The notes under the pieces were generated by a model. The model saw nothing but the letters and a program-made list of their open reading frames with translations, was not told where the DNA came from and did no database searches. 64,000 bases of DNA from JACVRW01 sp963821275 (GTDB lineage: Bacteria; Actinomycetota; Thermoleophilia; Solirubrobacterales; Thermoleophilaceae), in the NCBI GenBank assembly GCA_963821275.1, contig CAWGDF010000003.1:1-64000 (forward strand). Reading direction: 5' to 3'. This document shows, piece after piece, positions 55,601-63,824 of the stretch; position 1 is the first letter of the stretch; each line of letters starts with the position of its first letter. A program made the translations under genes and the position numbers.

Positions 55601-56487
55601 ACGCGCTACTGCGGCGCGCGTTAGCGGGGAGCTCATCGCTCGGCTACGCGGGCCGGGCGGTAACAGTCCGGAGCTCAGGCGGTGGCCGCGCGCGGTCGCT
55701 CGGGATACTCGCGCCGCGCCCGCCAGGTGGCGACCATCAGCGCGCCCAGCCCGACCACCGTCGCGGCGAACCCCACGATCCCGCCGAGGATGGGGATGAT
55801 CGCCAGCACGCGGAGAATGGCCAGCCCGGCGAGAAAGGCGAGAACGCGGGCCGTTGGCGGACGCACGAGGCGCCGGCCGAGAAGCCAGGCGCCCGTGGTG
55901 TAGCCGATGGCATACAGCGGCAGAAGCGCCAGCAGCAGGCCCACTCCCAGCGGAATCCCCACCAGTGTGACCAAGGCGATCACGGCGATGATCGGGAGGC
56001 CGAAGAACAGCAGCAGGCCCCAGCCGATCGTCGGGCCCAGGCTGGTGCTCGCCGCGGCGTAGGCGGCGTCGAGCGCTCGCGGCGCCAGCCACAGCAGCAG
56101 CAGCCCGAGGAGCAAAGCCGAGACGGTGACGGCGATCCACACGGCGACCGCGCCGAGGAAGCCCACCGGGTCGGCGATCTCGTCGATGTCGACGCGGCTG
56201 ATGGCGCCGCCGACGGTGGCGCCGTCCGCCACCACAGGCCGCTTGTCGGCGTACATGAGGTCACCGCCGACGCGGGCGCCGGGCGCCAGCGTTGCTCGAT
56301 CCGCGATCGTCACCACGTCCCCGTCGACCGCCCCCGAGATCCTCAGGTTTCCGTCCACCACCACCAGGTCGCCGCGCACCCTGCCGGCCACCGACACCGG
56401 GCCGTGGATCACGAAGACATCGTCCGCAGTCTCACCGCGGTCGATCGTGACCGGGCCGCTGATGACCACGCGCTCTCCTTCGAATGA
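52516..56487 (+). CDS. Giant SARP-type transmembrane regulator with propeller and ligand-binding domain
   Basis: Domains in order: winged-helix DNA-binding domain (1-95, MDFRILGPLEVLDEGRSVTL, TVQVHVSRLRKAL), BTAD (95-245, RENLRAQLMLALYRCDRQAD ending IEPSERLRELEGAIL), linker, one membrane helix (282-305, RRVLLAGGVLLAGAAAVAAA), a YVTN/NHL-like beta-propeller outside (about 315-610, repeats like SVWVASDTSRTISRIDG and AVWVPLSGDGTVARV), and a type I periplasmic binding protein domain of the branched-chain amino-acid receptor kind (about 640-1020, MVLGVIGPFDSACAAIQIPV, SRLYVLDDATAYGVAIAASV). It would sense an extracellular ligand and act directly on DNA, ToxR-like. Conserved sequence ends near 55680; the open frame runs to 56487 antisense to the next gene, so a stop is probably missing. 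The start is ATG 52516. Confidence 0.85.
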   Translation: MDFRILGPLEVLDEGRSVTLGGSKQRALLALLLVHANETLTTERLIDELWGDDPPANAAKTVQVHVSRLRKALAADAAGGPVVTREGGYELDLDPEQLDSQRFETLVAEGRSEVEAGRPQSALAALEPALSLWRGSPLTDLAYEPFAQAEIARLEDLRLRALEHLIEAKLALGGHAEVIAQLQALIAEHPYRENLRAQLMLALYRCDRQADALQAYQSARQQLVGELGIEPSERLRELEGAILSHDPALEPPAAPQGRDGTAAPRDPAPEVLDPARKRDRNMRRVLLAGGVLLAGAAAVAAAFVVLGEGGAVGGLAKVEPDSVAVLDPGSNRIDGEVAIPGQPSLVAADARSVWVASDTSRTISRIDGRSLSVTKVVAVNATPGDLAATSDAVWLLDAERPALVKVDAAYGSVTKRIPLPAGRGGGGVDVGHGAVWVANRTTRLLKLDPEDGSVIATFDLGRPIDDVAAGAGAVWAISGKEASALEIDPASGSVRARIPITSRPGSTRPVPLAVTAGEDSVWVLNGNTPSVTRIDPQLSAVTATTPLGVASNPTAIATGAGAVWVPLSGDGTVARVHPRTAAVRSIRLGGAPTGVAVSPGRVWTSVQPGFRGGLAQGRTLRVPGAISEPFCSPVEFAEKGTPRFLIASDFPLQGGSGSFSPALQFPDAVRFVLARRDFRAGSYSVGYQSCDDSAVVRDRPYNWTPATCRRNARAFADTAMVLGVIGPFDSACAAIQIPVLNRARGGPLAEISGSTTLVGLTHEGPGSLPREPEAYYPRGVRNFARVIATDDVQGAAGALMAKRLGVSRLYVLDDATAYGVAIAASVRETATELGMMIAGSGEWDHDERRFTRLAEKIERSGADGVFLGGILDPAGPTPVRDLRAVLGRRVQILAPDGFSDFDALTRDTGPAGEGVIVSVPIVPPARLPASGRRFVRAFERAIGRRADHFSITAAQATDALLDAIAASDGTRASVTRNLLRVRVRNGILGSFEFDANGDTTGGGVTMYRIEQGEPRILDVITAPGRLVPDALLRRALAGSSSLGYAGRAVTVRSSGGGRARSLGILAPRPPGGDHQRAQPDHRRGEPHDPAEDGDDRQHAENGQPGEKGENAGRWRTHEAPAEKPGARGVADGIQRQKRQQQAHSQRNPHQCDQGDHGDDREAEEQQQAPADRRAQAGARRGVGGVERSRRQPQQQQPEEQSRDGDGDPHGDRAEEAHRVGDLVDVDAADGAADGGAVRHHRPLVGVHEVTADAGAGRQRCSIRDRHHVPVDRPRDPQVSVHHHQVAAHPAGHRHRAVDHEDIVRSLTAVDRDRAADDHALSFE

Positions 56488-56562
56488 ACCGTCCGTCTCC
56501 TGACCCGTGGCAACGGCGGGGGTCAGGGCCAGGATCAAGACCGCGAGGGCCACGCATCTCAT
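55675..56562 (-). CDS. Bactofilin-like (polymer-forming) membrane protein
   Basis: The 295-residue product has a signal peptide (RCVALAVLILALTPAVATGQ), a right-handed beta-helix of the bactofilin type outside (about 30-110, VVISGPVTIDRGETADDVFV, GDLVVVDGNLRISGAVDGDV), then four hydrophobic segments (for example VAVWIAVTVSALLLGLLLLW). Proteins of this design are common and poorly understood and may organise an envelope surface. It converges on the giant regulator; the two coding regions touch near 55675. Confidence 0.82.
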   Translation of the reverse strand: MRCVALAVLILALTPAVATGQETDGSFEGERVVISGPVTIDRGETADDVFVIHGPVSVAGRVRGDLVVVDGNLRISGAVDGDVVTIADRATLAPGARVGGDLMYADKRPVVADGATVGGAISRVDIDEIADPVGFLGAVAVWIAVTVSALLLGLLLLWLAPRALDAAYAAASTSLGPTIGWGLLLFFGLPIIAVIALVTLVGIPLGVGLLLALLPLYAIGYTTGAWLLGRRLVRPPTARVLAFLAGLAILRVLAIIPILGGIVGFAATVVGLGALMVATWRARREYPERPRAATA

Positions 56563-56598
56563 GAGGCGGTGAGAGCCTAACGCAGGGGTCGGCGGCGT

Positions 56599-57630
56599 TC
56601 AGCCCTGGCGCGACGCGATCCCGGCACCCGCGACGAGCGCCTCGAGCTTGCCGTAGGCGGCGTCCCGGGAGAGGTACTTCATGCCGCAGTCCGGGGCGGC
56701 GATCAGCCGCTCGGGACCGGCGTGGGGGAAGGCCCGGCGGATCCGGCCGGCCACGGTCTCGGGCGTTTCGACCTCGTCGGTCGACAGGTCGAGGACGCCG
56801 AGGATGATCACCTTCGCGGAGAGCGCGTCCAGGACGTCGAGCGCGAGGCCCGACTGCGCCGTCTCGATGCTGATCTGATCGCACTCCGTGGCGGCAAGCT
56901 CGGGCAGGAACGAGTAGCCGCTGGGCCGGTCGTGGATGATCGCCGCGTATCCGAAGCAGATGTGGACCGCCGTCGTGCCGGGCAGGCCGTCGGTGGCCCG
57001 GCGCAGGACGTCCAGGCCGTAGTCGCGCGCGGCCTCGGGACGGGCCTGCATGTAGGGCTCGTCCACCTGCACCACATCGGCACCGGCCTCGAAGAGGTCG
57101 ACGATCTCGCCGCGCACCGCGTCCGCGTACGCCATCCCCAGCTTGTCCGGGCCCCCATAGTGGTCGTCCTGTGCCTGCTGGGACATCGTGAACGGCCCCG
57201 GGACGGTGATCTTGGCCCTGCGGCTCGTATGGGCGCGCAGGAACTGCAGGTCGCGGACCTGCACCGGGTGTCTCCGGGCCACGGGCCCGACCACCCGCGG
57301 CACCGGGTTGGGGTGCCCGCTGCGGTCGAGGGCGGTCCCGGGGTTCTCGATGTCGACGCCCTCGAGCGCGGTGGCGAAGCGGTTCGAGTAGCTCTCGCGG
57401 CGCATCTCCCCGTCGGTGACGATGTCCAGCCCGGCCCGCTCCTGGTCGGCGATCGCCAGGCGGGTCGCGTCGTCCTGAGCCTCCTCCAGGTAGCCGGGAT
57501 CGACGCGCCACAGCTCCGTGGCGCGAACGCGCGGCGGGAAGCGCTCGCGCAGCCGCTCGCGGTCGATCAGCCAGTTCGGCTGGGCGTAGGAGCCGACGAG
57601 GCTGGTGGGAATCCGCGCGCCTTCGCTCAT
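56599..57630 (-). CDS. Cobalamin-independent methionine-synthase-like protein (MetE C-terminal fold)
   Basis: The 343-residue protein has the MetE catalytic barrel: TSLVGSYAQPNWLIDRERLR, IVTDGEMRRESYSNRFATAL, TVPGPFTMS, VVQVDEPYMQARPEA, the zinc His/Cys in TAVHICFGYAAI and the last Cys in IAAPDCGMKYLSR. Without the N-terminal MetE half it is not the standard enzyme. Such stand-alone proteins transfer methyl from unknown donors (for example methylcobamide-type or xenobiotic methyl compounds) to a thiol. The ATG overlaps the SRPBCC stop by 4 bases. Confidence 0.88.
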   Translation of the reverse strand: MSEGARIPTSLVGSYAQPNWLIDRERLRERFPPRVRATELWRVDPGYLEEAQDDATRLAIADQERAGLDIVTDGEMRRESYSNRFATALEGVDIENPGTALDRSGHPNPVPRVVGPVARRHPVQVRDLQFLRAHTSRRAKITVPGPFTMSQQAQDDHYGGPDKLGMAYADAVRGEIVDLFEAGADVVQVDEPYMQARPEAARDYGLDVLRRATDGLPGTTAVHICFGYAAIIHDRPSGYSFLPELAATECDQISIETAQSGLALDVLDALSAKVIILGVLDLSTDEVETPETVAGRIRRAFPHAGPERLIAAPDCGMKYLSRDAAYGKLEALVAGAGIASRQG

Positions 57631-58109
57631 GGCCGCCGAGTCTTCGCTGGACGAGATCCCGGGCTGTCCTGACCGGGGCCGCTCTCAAGAGCCCGCTTGA
57701 GGCGCGGGAAGCTCCGGTCGAGGTTCCTCTGGGTGTTGCGGGCGATCAGCGGCTGCAGGACACGGAGCACTCCTGTCGGGCGACCGGTGACGGCGAACTC
57801 CACCAAGGTCCCGGCGTCCTGCGGGGTGAGCCGGTACGCGAGCGTGGTCGGGAACGGGCCGGACGTGCTCTCGATGGTCTGCCGGGTGGGAGGCTCGTGC
57901 TCGACGATCTTCCAGGTGAGCACGTAGTCGCGGCCCATGGAGCGCATCCCGGTGCGCACCGTGCTCCCTACGCCGATGGGCTCGGGCGAGGTGAGCTCCT
58001 CGCTGTCCACGCTCTCGTCCCAGAGAGGCCGGTTGCGGGCGTCCGCCACGAACGCGAACACCTCGTCCGCCGGTCGGGAGATCTGGACCGCGACGCTCTT
58101 CGTGAACAC
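57627..58109 (-). CDS. SRPBCC-family (START/Bet v 1-like) protein
   Basis: The 160-residue protein has KSVAVQISRPADEVFAFVAD at the start, typical of polyketide-cyclase/SRPBCC ligand-binding folds, then WDESVDSEELTSPEPIGVGS and RLTPQDAGTLVEFAVTGRPT. It has a basic C-terminal tail. It may bind a hydrophobic molecule. It is upstream of, and coupled to, the MetE-like gene. The start is GTG 58109. Confidence 0.82.
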   Translation of the reverse strand: MFTKSVAVQISRPADEVFAFVADARNRPLWDESVDSEELTSPEPIGVGSTVRTGMRSMGRDYVLTWKIVEHEPPTRQTIESTSGPFPTTLAYRLTPQDAGTLVEFAVTGRPTGVLRVLQPLIARNTQRNLDRSFPRLKRALESGPGQDSPGSRPAKTRRP

Positions 58110-58174
58110 ATGCCCTCCGGTTGCCGGTGGGGTGCGAGCATACGGGGCCTGCGGCTTACCTCTGACTCCGCTCG

Positions 58175-58558
58175 TCAGGCTCCCAGCTGAGCCTCGACCT
58201 GCGTCGCTCGTCCGTCGCGGATGGTCCATACGTGTCTGAAGGGCGCGCTGAGCGGCATGTTGCTCCTCCGGCCGCGGGCGACGATCTGACCGCTCACGGC
58301 CAGCCGTTCGGGTGAGAGCTCCTCGAAGCTCTCGGGCTGATAGCGAAACTCGGAGAAGTCCTCCTCGAGGCCCTGCACGAAGGTCGCGAAGTCGTCCACT
58401 CCGCGAAGCGTCCGGTCGCCGACCTCGGGCGAGATACGGGCCTGGACGTCGTCGGCCATCACCGAGCGAGCCGCCTCCAGGCCCGGGCCGCGATCGCGGA
58501 CAGCAGCCCAGTTGAAGCCATAGACGCCGCGGATCAGATCGGTGTTCTCGCCGGTCAC
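58175..58558 (-). CDS. SnoaL/NTF2-like protein
   Basis: From GTG 58558 (VTGENTDLIRGVYGFNWAAV) the 127-residue product shows the NTF2-like fold with GVDDFATFVQGLEEDFSEFR and the C-terminal HVWTIRDGRATQVEAQLGA. The ligand or reaction is unknown. It is transcribed away from the berberine-bridge-type oxidase gene with 219 bases between the starts. Confidence 0.8.
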   Translation of the reverse strand: MTGENTDLIRGVYGFNWAAVRDRGPGLEAARSVMADDVQARISPEVGDRTLRGVDDFATFVQGLEEDFSEFRYQPESFEELSPERLAVSGQIVARGRRSNMPLSAPFRHVWTIRDGRATQVEAQLGA

Positions 58559-58777
58559 GCGGGCAGTATCGCGCACCTCTGTCGCTTGTCTACGGCCTTC
58601 GTCCGGCAGGTGCCACAAGTGCGCGGGCGCCCGACTCGTTGCATACTGGAGGCGCCACCCCGATCCGCGTGGACTCCGGATCGCGGACGAGCGATCCAAC
58701 TCGGCCGGGCCCACAACGGGCGGCGGCCTCGTCGGGACTGGCCCCGACACACGAAACCCGAGGAGGAACCCGAACTC

Positions 58778-60121
58778 ATGGCCACCACACCCGCGGAGCC
58801 CACCATGCTGCGTGCCGCCGACCCGGACTTCGACCACGCCCGCCTGGCCTTCAACCTCACCGTCGACCAGCGGCCCGAGCTGATCGCCCGCCCCAGGGAC
58901 GAGGGCGAGGTGGCGGCGGCGGTTCGCCACGCCCGGGACGAAGGCCTGAGGGTCGCCGCGCAGGGCGCCGGACACAACGCGTACGCCATCGACTGGTCGC
59001 GGCCGGCCATGCTCCTGCGCACCGACGCCATGAATGCGGTGGAGATCGACGTGGCCAGCCGACGGGCCCGTGTGCAGAGCGGCGCGCGCTGGTTGAACCT
59101 GGTCGACGACGCGTCGGACAGGGGGCTGGCGGCGCTGCACGGCTCGGCGCGGGACGTCAGCGTCGTGGGCTACTCGCTGGGCGGCGGTCAGGGCTGGCTG
59201 GGCCGGAAGTACGGCCTGCAGGCCAACAGCGTGACGGCCGTCGAGCTCGTGACCGCCGACGGCGAGCTGGTCCGTGCCGACCGCGACAACGAGGCCGAGC
59301 TCTTCTGGGCGCTCCGCGGTGGGGGTGGCAACTTCGGCGTGGTGACCGCCCTCGAGTTCGATCTCTATCCGCTCGAGGAGCTCTACGCCGGCAGCCTGTT
59401 CTTCGGCTTCGAGCGCGGCGACGAGGTCGCGCACGCCTGGCGCGAGTGGACGGCGGGCGTTCCCGACGAGCTCGCCTCGGTGGTGAAGCTCCTGCAGCTC
59501 CCGGACATGCCCGAGATCCCCGAGCCGCTGCGCGGCAACTCGTTCGCGGTGATCTCGGCGGCGTTCCTGGGCGACCAGGAGCAGGGCGCGGAGCTGATCG
59601 AGCCCCTGCGCCGCCTGGGCCCGCAGATGGACACCTTCGCGATGGTGCCGCCGAAGGCGCTGTCGTGGCTCGCCATGGATCCCGAGGACCCGATGCCCTA
59701 CAAGTCCTCGCATCAGCTTCTGGGCGAGCTGGCGCCCGCCGCGGTCGACGGGCTCATCGGCGCCGCCGGAGCGGGCTCCGGCTCGCCCCTGGCGATGGTC
59801 GAGCTGCGTCACGTCGGCGGGGCCCTGGCCCGCCCGGCGGCCGACCACGGCGCCATCGGGACCATCGATGGCGAGTACCTGATGTTCGCGGTGGGCGCGA
59901 TCCTCGCGCCGGAGCACCTGGCCGTGGTCGAGGCGGCGGTCGAGCGGGTGGCCACGGCGCTGGCGCCCTGGAGCAGCGGCTCCTACCCGAACTTCGCGGA
60001 GGGGGAGTTCGACCTGTCGAGCGCCTTCGACGCGGACACCTGGCGCCGGCTCCGCGCCGTCAAGGCTGCGGTCGACCCGGAGGGCCTGTTCCTGGCCAAC
60101 CACCAGATCCCCGTCGGGTAG
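58778..60121 (+). CDS. FAD-linked oxidase, berberine-bridge-enzyme-like
   Basis: The 447-residue protein is a VAO-type flavoenzyme. It has RPELIARPRDEGEVAAAVRH, the FAD motif RVAAQGAGHNAYAIDW (the His position often used for covalent FAD), SVVGYSLGGGQGWLGRKYGL, ELFWALRGGGGNFGVVTALE and the C-terminal BBE segment. It oxidises an alcohol, sugar or alkaloid-like substrate with O2; the substrate is unknown. AGGAGG lies upstream of ATG 58778. Confidence 0.9.
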   Translation: MATTPAEPTMLRAADPDFDHARLAFNLTVDQRPELIARPRDEGEVAAAVRHARDEGLRVAAQGAGHNAYAIDWSRPAMLLRTDAMNAVEIDVASRRARVQSGARWLNLVDDASDRGLAALHGSARDVSVVGYSLGGGQGWLGRKYGLQANSVTAVELVTADGELVRADRDNEAELFWALRGGGGNFGVVTALEFDLYPLEELYAGSLFFGFERGDEVAHAWREWTAGVPDELASVVKLLQLPDMPEIPEPLRGNSFAVISAAFLGDQEQGAELIEPLRRLGPQMDTFAMVPPKALSWLAMDPEDPMPYKSSHQLLGELAPAAVDGLIGAAGAGSGSPLAMVELRHVGGALARPAADHGAIGTIDGEYLMFAVGAILAPEHLAVVEAAVERVATALAPWSSGSYPNFAEGEFDLSSAFDADTWRRLRAVKAAVDPEGLFLANHQIPVG

Positions 60122-60140
60122 GCGACAGGCGGCGCGAGGT

Positions 60141-61309
60141 TCACCCGGCCCTCGCGGTCGCCGCGATCGTGCCCGCCGCCAGCAGCGCGAGGCCCGCGCA
60201 GGCGATCCAGGCCGCCGTGAACAGGTCGTGCTCGGCCAGGAAGCCGGTGACGAGCGGTCCTACCACGGCGCCCGCGAAGAGGCCGGTCATCATCACGCCC
60301 ACCGCCCAGGCCGGTGCCTCGGGGCTGCGCTGAACCACGGCCAGGTTGAGGGCTCCCGGCCACGCCCAGCCGAGCCCCCCGGCCAGCAGCGCGGCCGCCG
60401 CGATCACCCCAGGCTCGCCGACCGTCAGCAGGAGGTAGCCCACCACGCTGGCCGCCAGCATGGCCGCCACGGGTCGCAACGGCTCCTGTCCCGGGCGGTC
60501 CGCGACGATCCCCAGCGCGATCCGGCTGAGGGTGGCCACCAGGCTGACCGCTGCCAGCAGGAGTCCGCCGCCGCCTCGCCCATTCCGTTGGCGACCGCGT
60601 AGGTGACCAGAAAGGAAACGAAGCCCACGCCGGCAGCGCTGGCGAGGAGCGCGGCCAATCCGAGCGCGTGAACCGAGGTGATTCCCGGCGGCCTGCGACC
60701 GGGCGCGACCGAGGGAGCGGTACTCGTCTCCTTCCTTGGCGCGAAAGCCACCGCAAGCAGCACGAGCCCGGCCGAGGCGACGAACGCCCAGCGCCAGCCG
60801 AACGGGATCGCCAGCGCTGGCAGGGCAAGGCCGGCGAGGAGCGAGCCGAGCGGAGCGCCCGCCTGCTGCGCCCCGAAGGCAAGCCCCTGCCGGTGCACCG
60901 CCACCTCCCGCTGAAGGAGCGTGCTCACCGTCGGCGACCCGAGGGCGTTCGCCACCGCTCCGATCAGCAGCAGCGCGGTCAAGCTGACGGCCGACTGGGC
61001 CAAGGCGGCGATCGCCAGGCAGGAAGCGGCCGTGAGCGCCGCGGCCAGGAACATGCCGTGCGTCGCGCCGACCCGGTCCACCAGCCGGCCGGCCGGAATA
61101 GAGCCCGCGGCCGCAACGAGATAGAACAGCGCCACGGCGACGCCGAGGGTGGAGTCGTCGAAGGCGAAGTCCGTGCGGATCCGTGGGGCCAGGCTCGCCG
61201 TCAGGAAGCCGGGCATCACCGTGGCCACGATCAGGCCCGTGCCGGTGACGAGCGACCGGCGTCCACGCGGCCCGAGCCGCCGGCTCGCAAGCTCGCTTTT
61301 CTCTGTCAC
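60141..61309 (-). pseudogene. MFS transporter, one frameshift
   Basis: From 61309 the frame reads LVTGTGLIVATVMPGFLTAS, PAGRLVDRVGATHGMFLAAA and ALPALAIPFGWRWAFVASAG. At about 60565 one base is missing in a CC run (plus strand); after it the other frame continues GLLLAAVSLVATLSRIALGI, VADRPGQEPLRPVAAMLAAS to the stop at 60141. The joined protein is about 390 residues with 12 helices. A sequence error is likely. Being divergent from pobA, it may import an aromatic acid. Confidence 0.72.
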
Positions 61310-61365
61310 TCGACGATCGACGGGTAGCGAGTACCCCGCTCGGGAAGAACCGAGACGATTCGCGC

Positions 61366-62586
61366 ATGAGCGCAGCGGACGTCACACGCACTCAGGTCGG
61401 GATAGTGGGCGCCGGCCCGGCGGGCCTCGTGCTCGGGCATCTCCTTCACCTCGGGGGCATCGAGTCGGTGATCCTCGAGGACCGGGACCGCGAGTACGTG
61501 GAGGGCCGGATCCGCGCCGGCGTGCTCGAGCAGGGCACGGTGGACCTGCTGATCGCGATGGGGGTCGGCGAGCGGCTGGAACGCGAGGGCCTCGTTCACC
61601 ACGGGGTCGAGCTCCGCTTCGGGGGCAGGGGCCACCGGATCCCGTTCGACGAGCTGACCGGCGGACGGAGCATCACGATCTACGGCCAGCAGGAGGTGGT
61701 CAAGGACCTGATCGCCGCCCGCATCGAGGCCGGCGCGCCGCTGCTGTTCGAGGTCGACGACGTCCGCCCGGTCGAGGTCGAATCCGACAACCCGGCGCTG
61801 CGCTTCCGGCACGCCGGCGAGGAGCGCGAGCTGCGCTGCGACATGCTGGCCGGCTGCGACGGCTTTCATGGCGTGTGCCGCGACGCCGTGCCCGCCGGCG
61901 CGCTCCGCTCCTGGGAGCAGGTCTACCCCTTCGGCTGGCTCGGGATCCTGGCCGAAGTCGCCCCCTCGAGCGACGAGCTCATCTACTGCCATCACGAGCG
62001 CGGCTTCGCGCTTCACAGCATGCGCTCGCCCGAGCTCACCCGCCTGTACCTCCAGTGCGACCCCGAGGACGACATCGGGCGCTGGCCCGACGATCGCATC
62101 TGGGCGGAGCTGCACACCCGCTTCGAGTGCGAGGGGTGGTCGCTCGCGGAGGGCCCGATAGTCGAGAAGGGCATCACCCCGCTGCGCAGCTTCGTCACCG
62201 AGCCCATGCAGCACGGGCGGCTGTTCCTGGCCGGTGACGCCGTACACATCGTCCCGGCCACGGGCGCCAAGGGGCTGAACCTGGCGGTCGCCGACGCGCG
62301 CGTGCTCGCCGACGCACTGGTGCGCTGGTTCTCCAGCGGCGACGGAGCACCGCTCGAGGGCTACTCCGAGACCTGCCTGCCCCGCGTGTGGGGTGCGCAG
62401 CACTTCGCCTCCTGGATGACGACGATGCTCCACCGGCTGCCCGACGACCGCGACGGCTTCAACACCCGCCTGCAGCGGGCGCAGCTCGAGTACATCTGCT
62501 CCTCGCGCGCGGCCGCCACGTCACTGGCGGAGAACTACGTGGGCAGCGAGCACCCTACTTCGAAACTGGAAGATCAAATTGTGTGA
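61366..62586 (+). CDS. pobA: 4-hydroxybenzoate 3-monooxygenase
   Basis: PobA hydroxylates 4-hydroxybenzoate to protocatechuate with NAD(P)H, O2 and FAD. The sequence has VGIVGAGPAGLVLGHLLHLG (GxGxxG), VLEDRDREYVEGRIRAGVLE, MLAGCDGFHGVCRDAVPAGA (DG motif), and LFLAGDAVHIVPATGAKGLN (GD motif with substrate-linked residues). The length is 406 residues, close to the Pseudomonas enzyme. It starts a likely pobA-pcaF-pcaH operon. Confidence 0.93.
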   Translation: MSAADVTRTQVGIVGAGPAGLVLGHLLHLGGIESVILEDRDREYVEGRIRAGVLEQGTVDLLIAMGVGERLEREGLVHHGVELRFGGRGHRIPFDELTGGRSITIYGQQEVVKDLIAARIEAGAPLLFEVDDVRPVEVESDNPALRFRHAGEERELRCDMLAGCDGFHGVCRDAVPAGALRSWEQVYPFGWLGILAEVAPSSDELIYCHHERGFALHSMRSPELTRLYLQCDPEDDIGRWPDDRIWAELHTRFECEGWSLAEGPIVEKGITPLRSFVTEPMQHGRLFLAGDAVHIVPATGAKGLNLAVADARVLADALVRWFSSGDGAPLEGYSETCLPRVWGAQHFASWMTTMLHRLPDDRDGFNTRLQRAQLEYICSSRAAATSLAENYVGSEHPTSKLEDQIV

Positions 62587-62630
62587 TTCTGGGCTGCGAA
62601 TGGTCGAGCGAAAGGACGGTGGTGCGGCCG

Positions 62631-63824
62631 ATGGCAGGTGAGACCTACATCGTCGACGCCGTGAGAACGCCGACCGGCCGCTACGGCGGCGCGCTCGCGG
62701 GCGTCCGCCCGGACGATCTCGCCGCCCGCGTCGTGGGCGCACTCGTCGAGCGAAGCCCCGCGCTCGACACCGAGCGAATCGACGACGTCCTGTTCGGGAA
62801 CGCCAACGGGGCCGGCGAGGAGAACCGCAACGTGGCCCGGATGGCGACTCTGCTGGCGGGTCTCCCCACCGGCGTGTCCGGGGCCACGGTGAACCGCCTC
62901 TGCGGATCGGGCATGGAGGCAACCATCCAGGCCAACCGCGCGATCGTGGCCGGGGACGCGTCGGTGTGCATCGCCGGCGGGGTCGAGTCGATGAGCCGCG
63001 CGCCTTGGGTCGTGATGAAGCCCGAGCAGGGCTACGCGCGCACCGATCAGACGCTGGTCTCGACGACGCTCGGCTGGCGGCTGGTGAACCCGGAGATGCC
63101 CGACGGCTGGACGGTCACGCTCGGCGAAGGGGCGGAGATCCTGGCGGACCGCTACGAGATCTCGCGTGAGGCGCAGGACGAGTTCGCGCTCCGAAGCCAC
63201 GAGCGCGCCGCCGCCGCCTGGGAGCGCGGCGCCTACGCCGACGAGACGGTCGCCGTGCCTGGCGTCGAGCTGGAGCGCGACGAGCCGATACGACCCGACA
63301 GCTCGCTCGAGAAGCTGGCCAAGCTGCGCCCCGCCTTCCGCGCGGACGGGACCGTCACGGCCGGCAACGCCTCGCCGCTCAACGACGGCGCCGCAGCCCT
63401 GCTGCTCGCCGACGAGGATGGGGTGGCGGCCAGCGGGCGGCAGCCGCTCGCCCGCATCGTCGCGCGCGGGCTGCACGCTGTCGAGCCGCCGGTTTACGGC
63501 ATCGCTCCGGTCGAGGCGGCCCGTCGCGCCCTCGAGCGCGCCGGGATCGGCTGGGAAGATCTCGAGCTCGTGGAGCTCAACGAGGCCTTCGCCGCGCAGG
63601 CGCTCGCGTGCCTCGCCGAGTGGTCTGAGCTCGATCCCGAGATCGTCAACGTGAACGGCGGCGCGGTCGCGCTGGGTCATCCGATCGGGTGCTCCGGCGC
63701 CCGCATCCTGACGACCCTGGTCTCGGAGCTGCGCCGGCGGGGCGGCGGCTACGGGCTGGCGGCGCTCTGCATCGGCGTCGGCCAGGGGATAGCGATGGTG
63801 GTGGAGGCCGATGGAGCGAGCTGA
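62631..63824 (+). CDS. pcaF: Acetyl-CoA acyltransferase, beta-ketoadipyl-CoA thiolase-like
   Basis: This thiolase has the active-site Cys in TVNRLCGSGMEATIQANRAI, the His in NGGAVALGHPIGCSGARILT, and a last Cys in ALCIGVGQGIAMV. It has 397 residues and starts YIVDAVRTPTGRYGGALAGV. Its place between pobA and pcaH points to the last step of the beta-ketoadipate pathway (3-oxoadipyl-CoA to succinyl-CoA and acetyl-CoA). Sequence alone cannot exclude another thiolase. A GTG at 62622 is an alternative start. Confidence 0.88.
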   Translation: MAGETYIVDAVRTPTGRYGGALAGVRPDDLAARVVGALVERSPALDTERIDDVLFGNANGAGEENRNVARMATLLAGLPTGVSGATVNRLCGSGMEATIQANRAIVAGDASVCIAGGVESMSRAPWVVMKPEQGYARTDQTLVSTTLGWRLVNPEMPDGWTVTLGEGAEILADRYEISREAQDEFALRSHERAAAAWERGAYADETVAVPGVELERDEPIRPDSSLEKLAKLRPAFRADGTVTAGNASPLNDGAAALLLADEDGVAASGRQPLARIVARGLHAVEPPVYGIAPVEAARRALERAGIGWEDLELVELNEAFAAQALACLAEWSELDPEIVNVNGGAVALGHPIGCSGARILTTLVSELRRRGGGYGLAALCIGVGQGIAMVVEADGAS

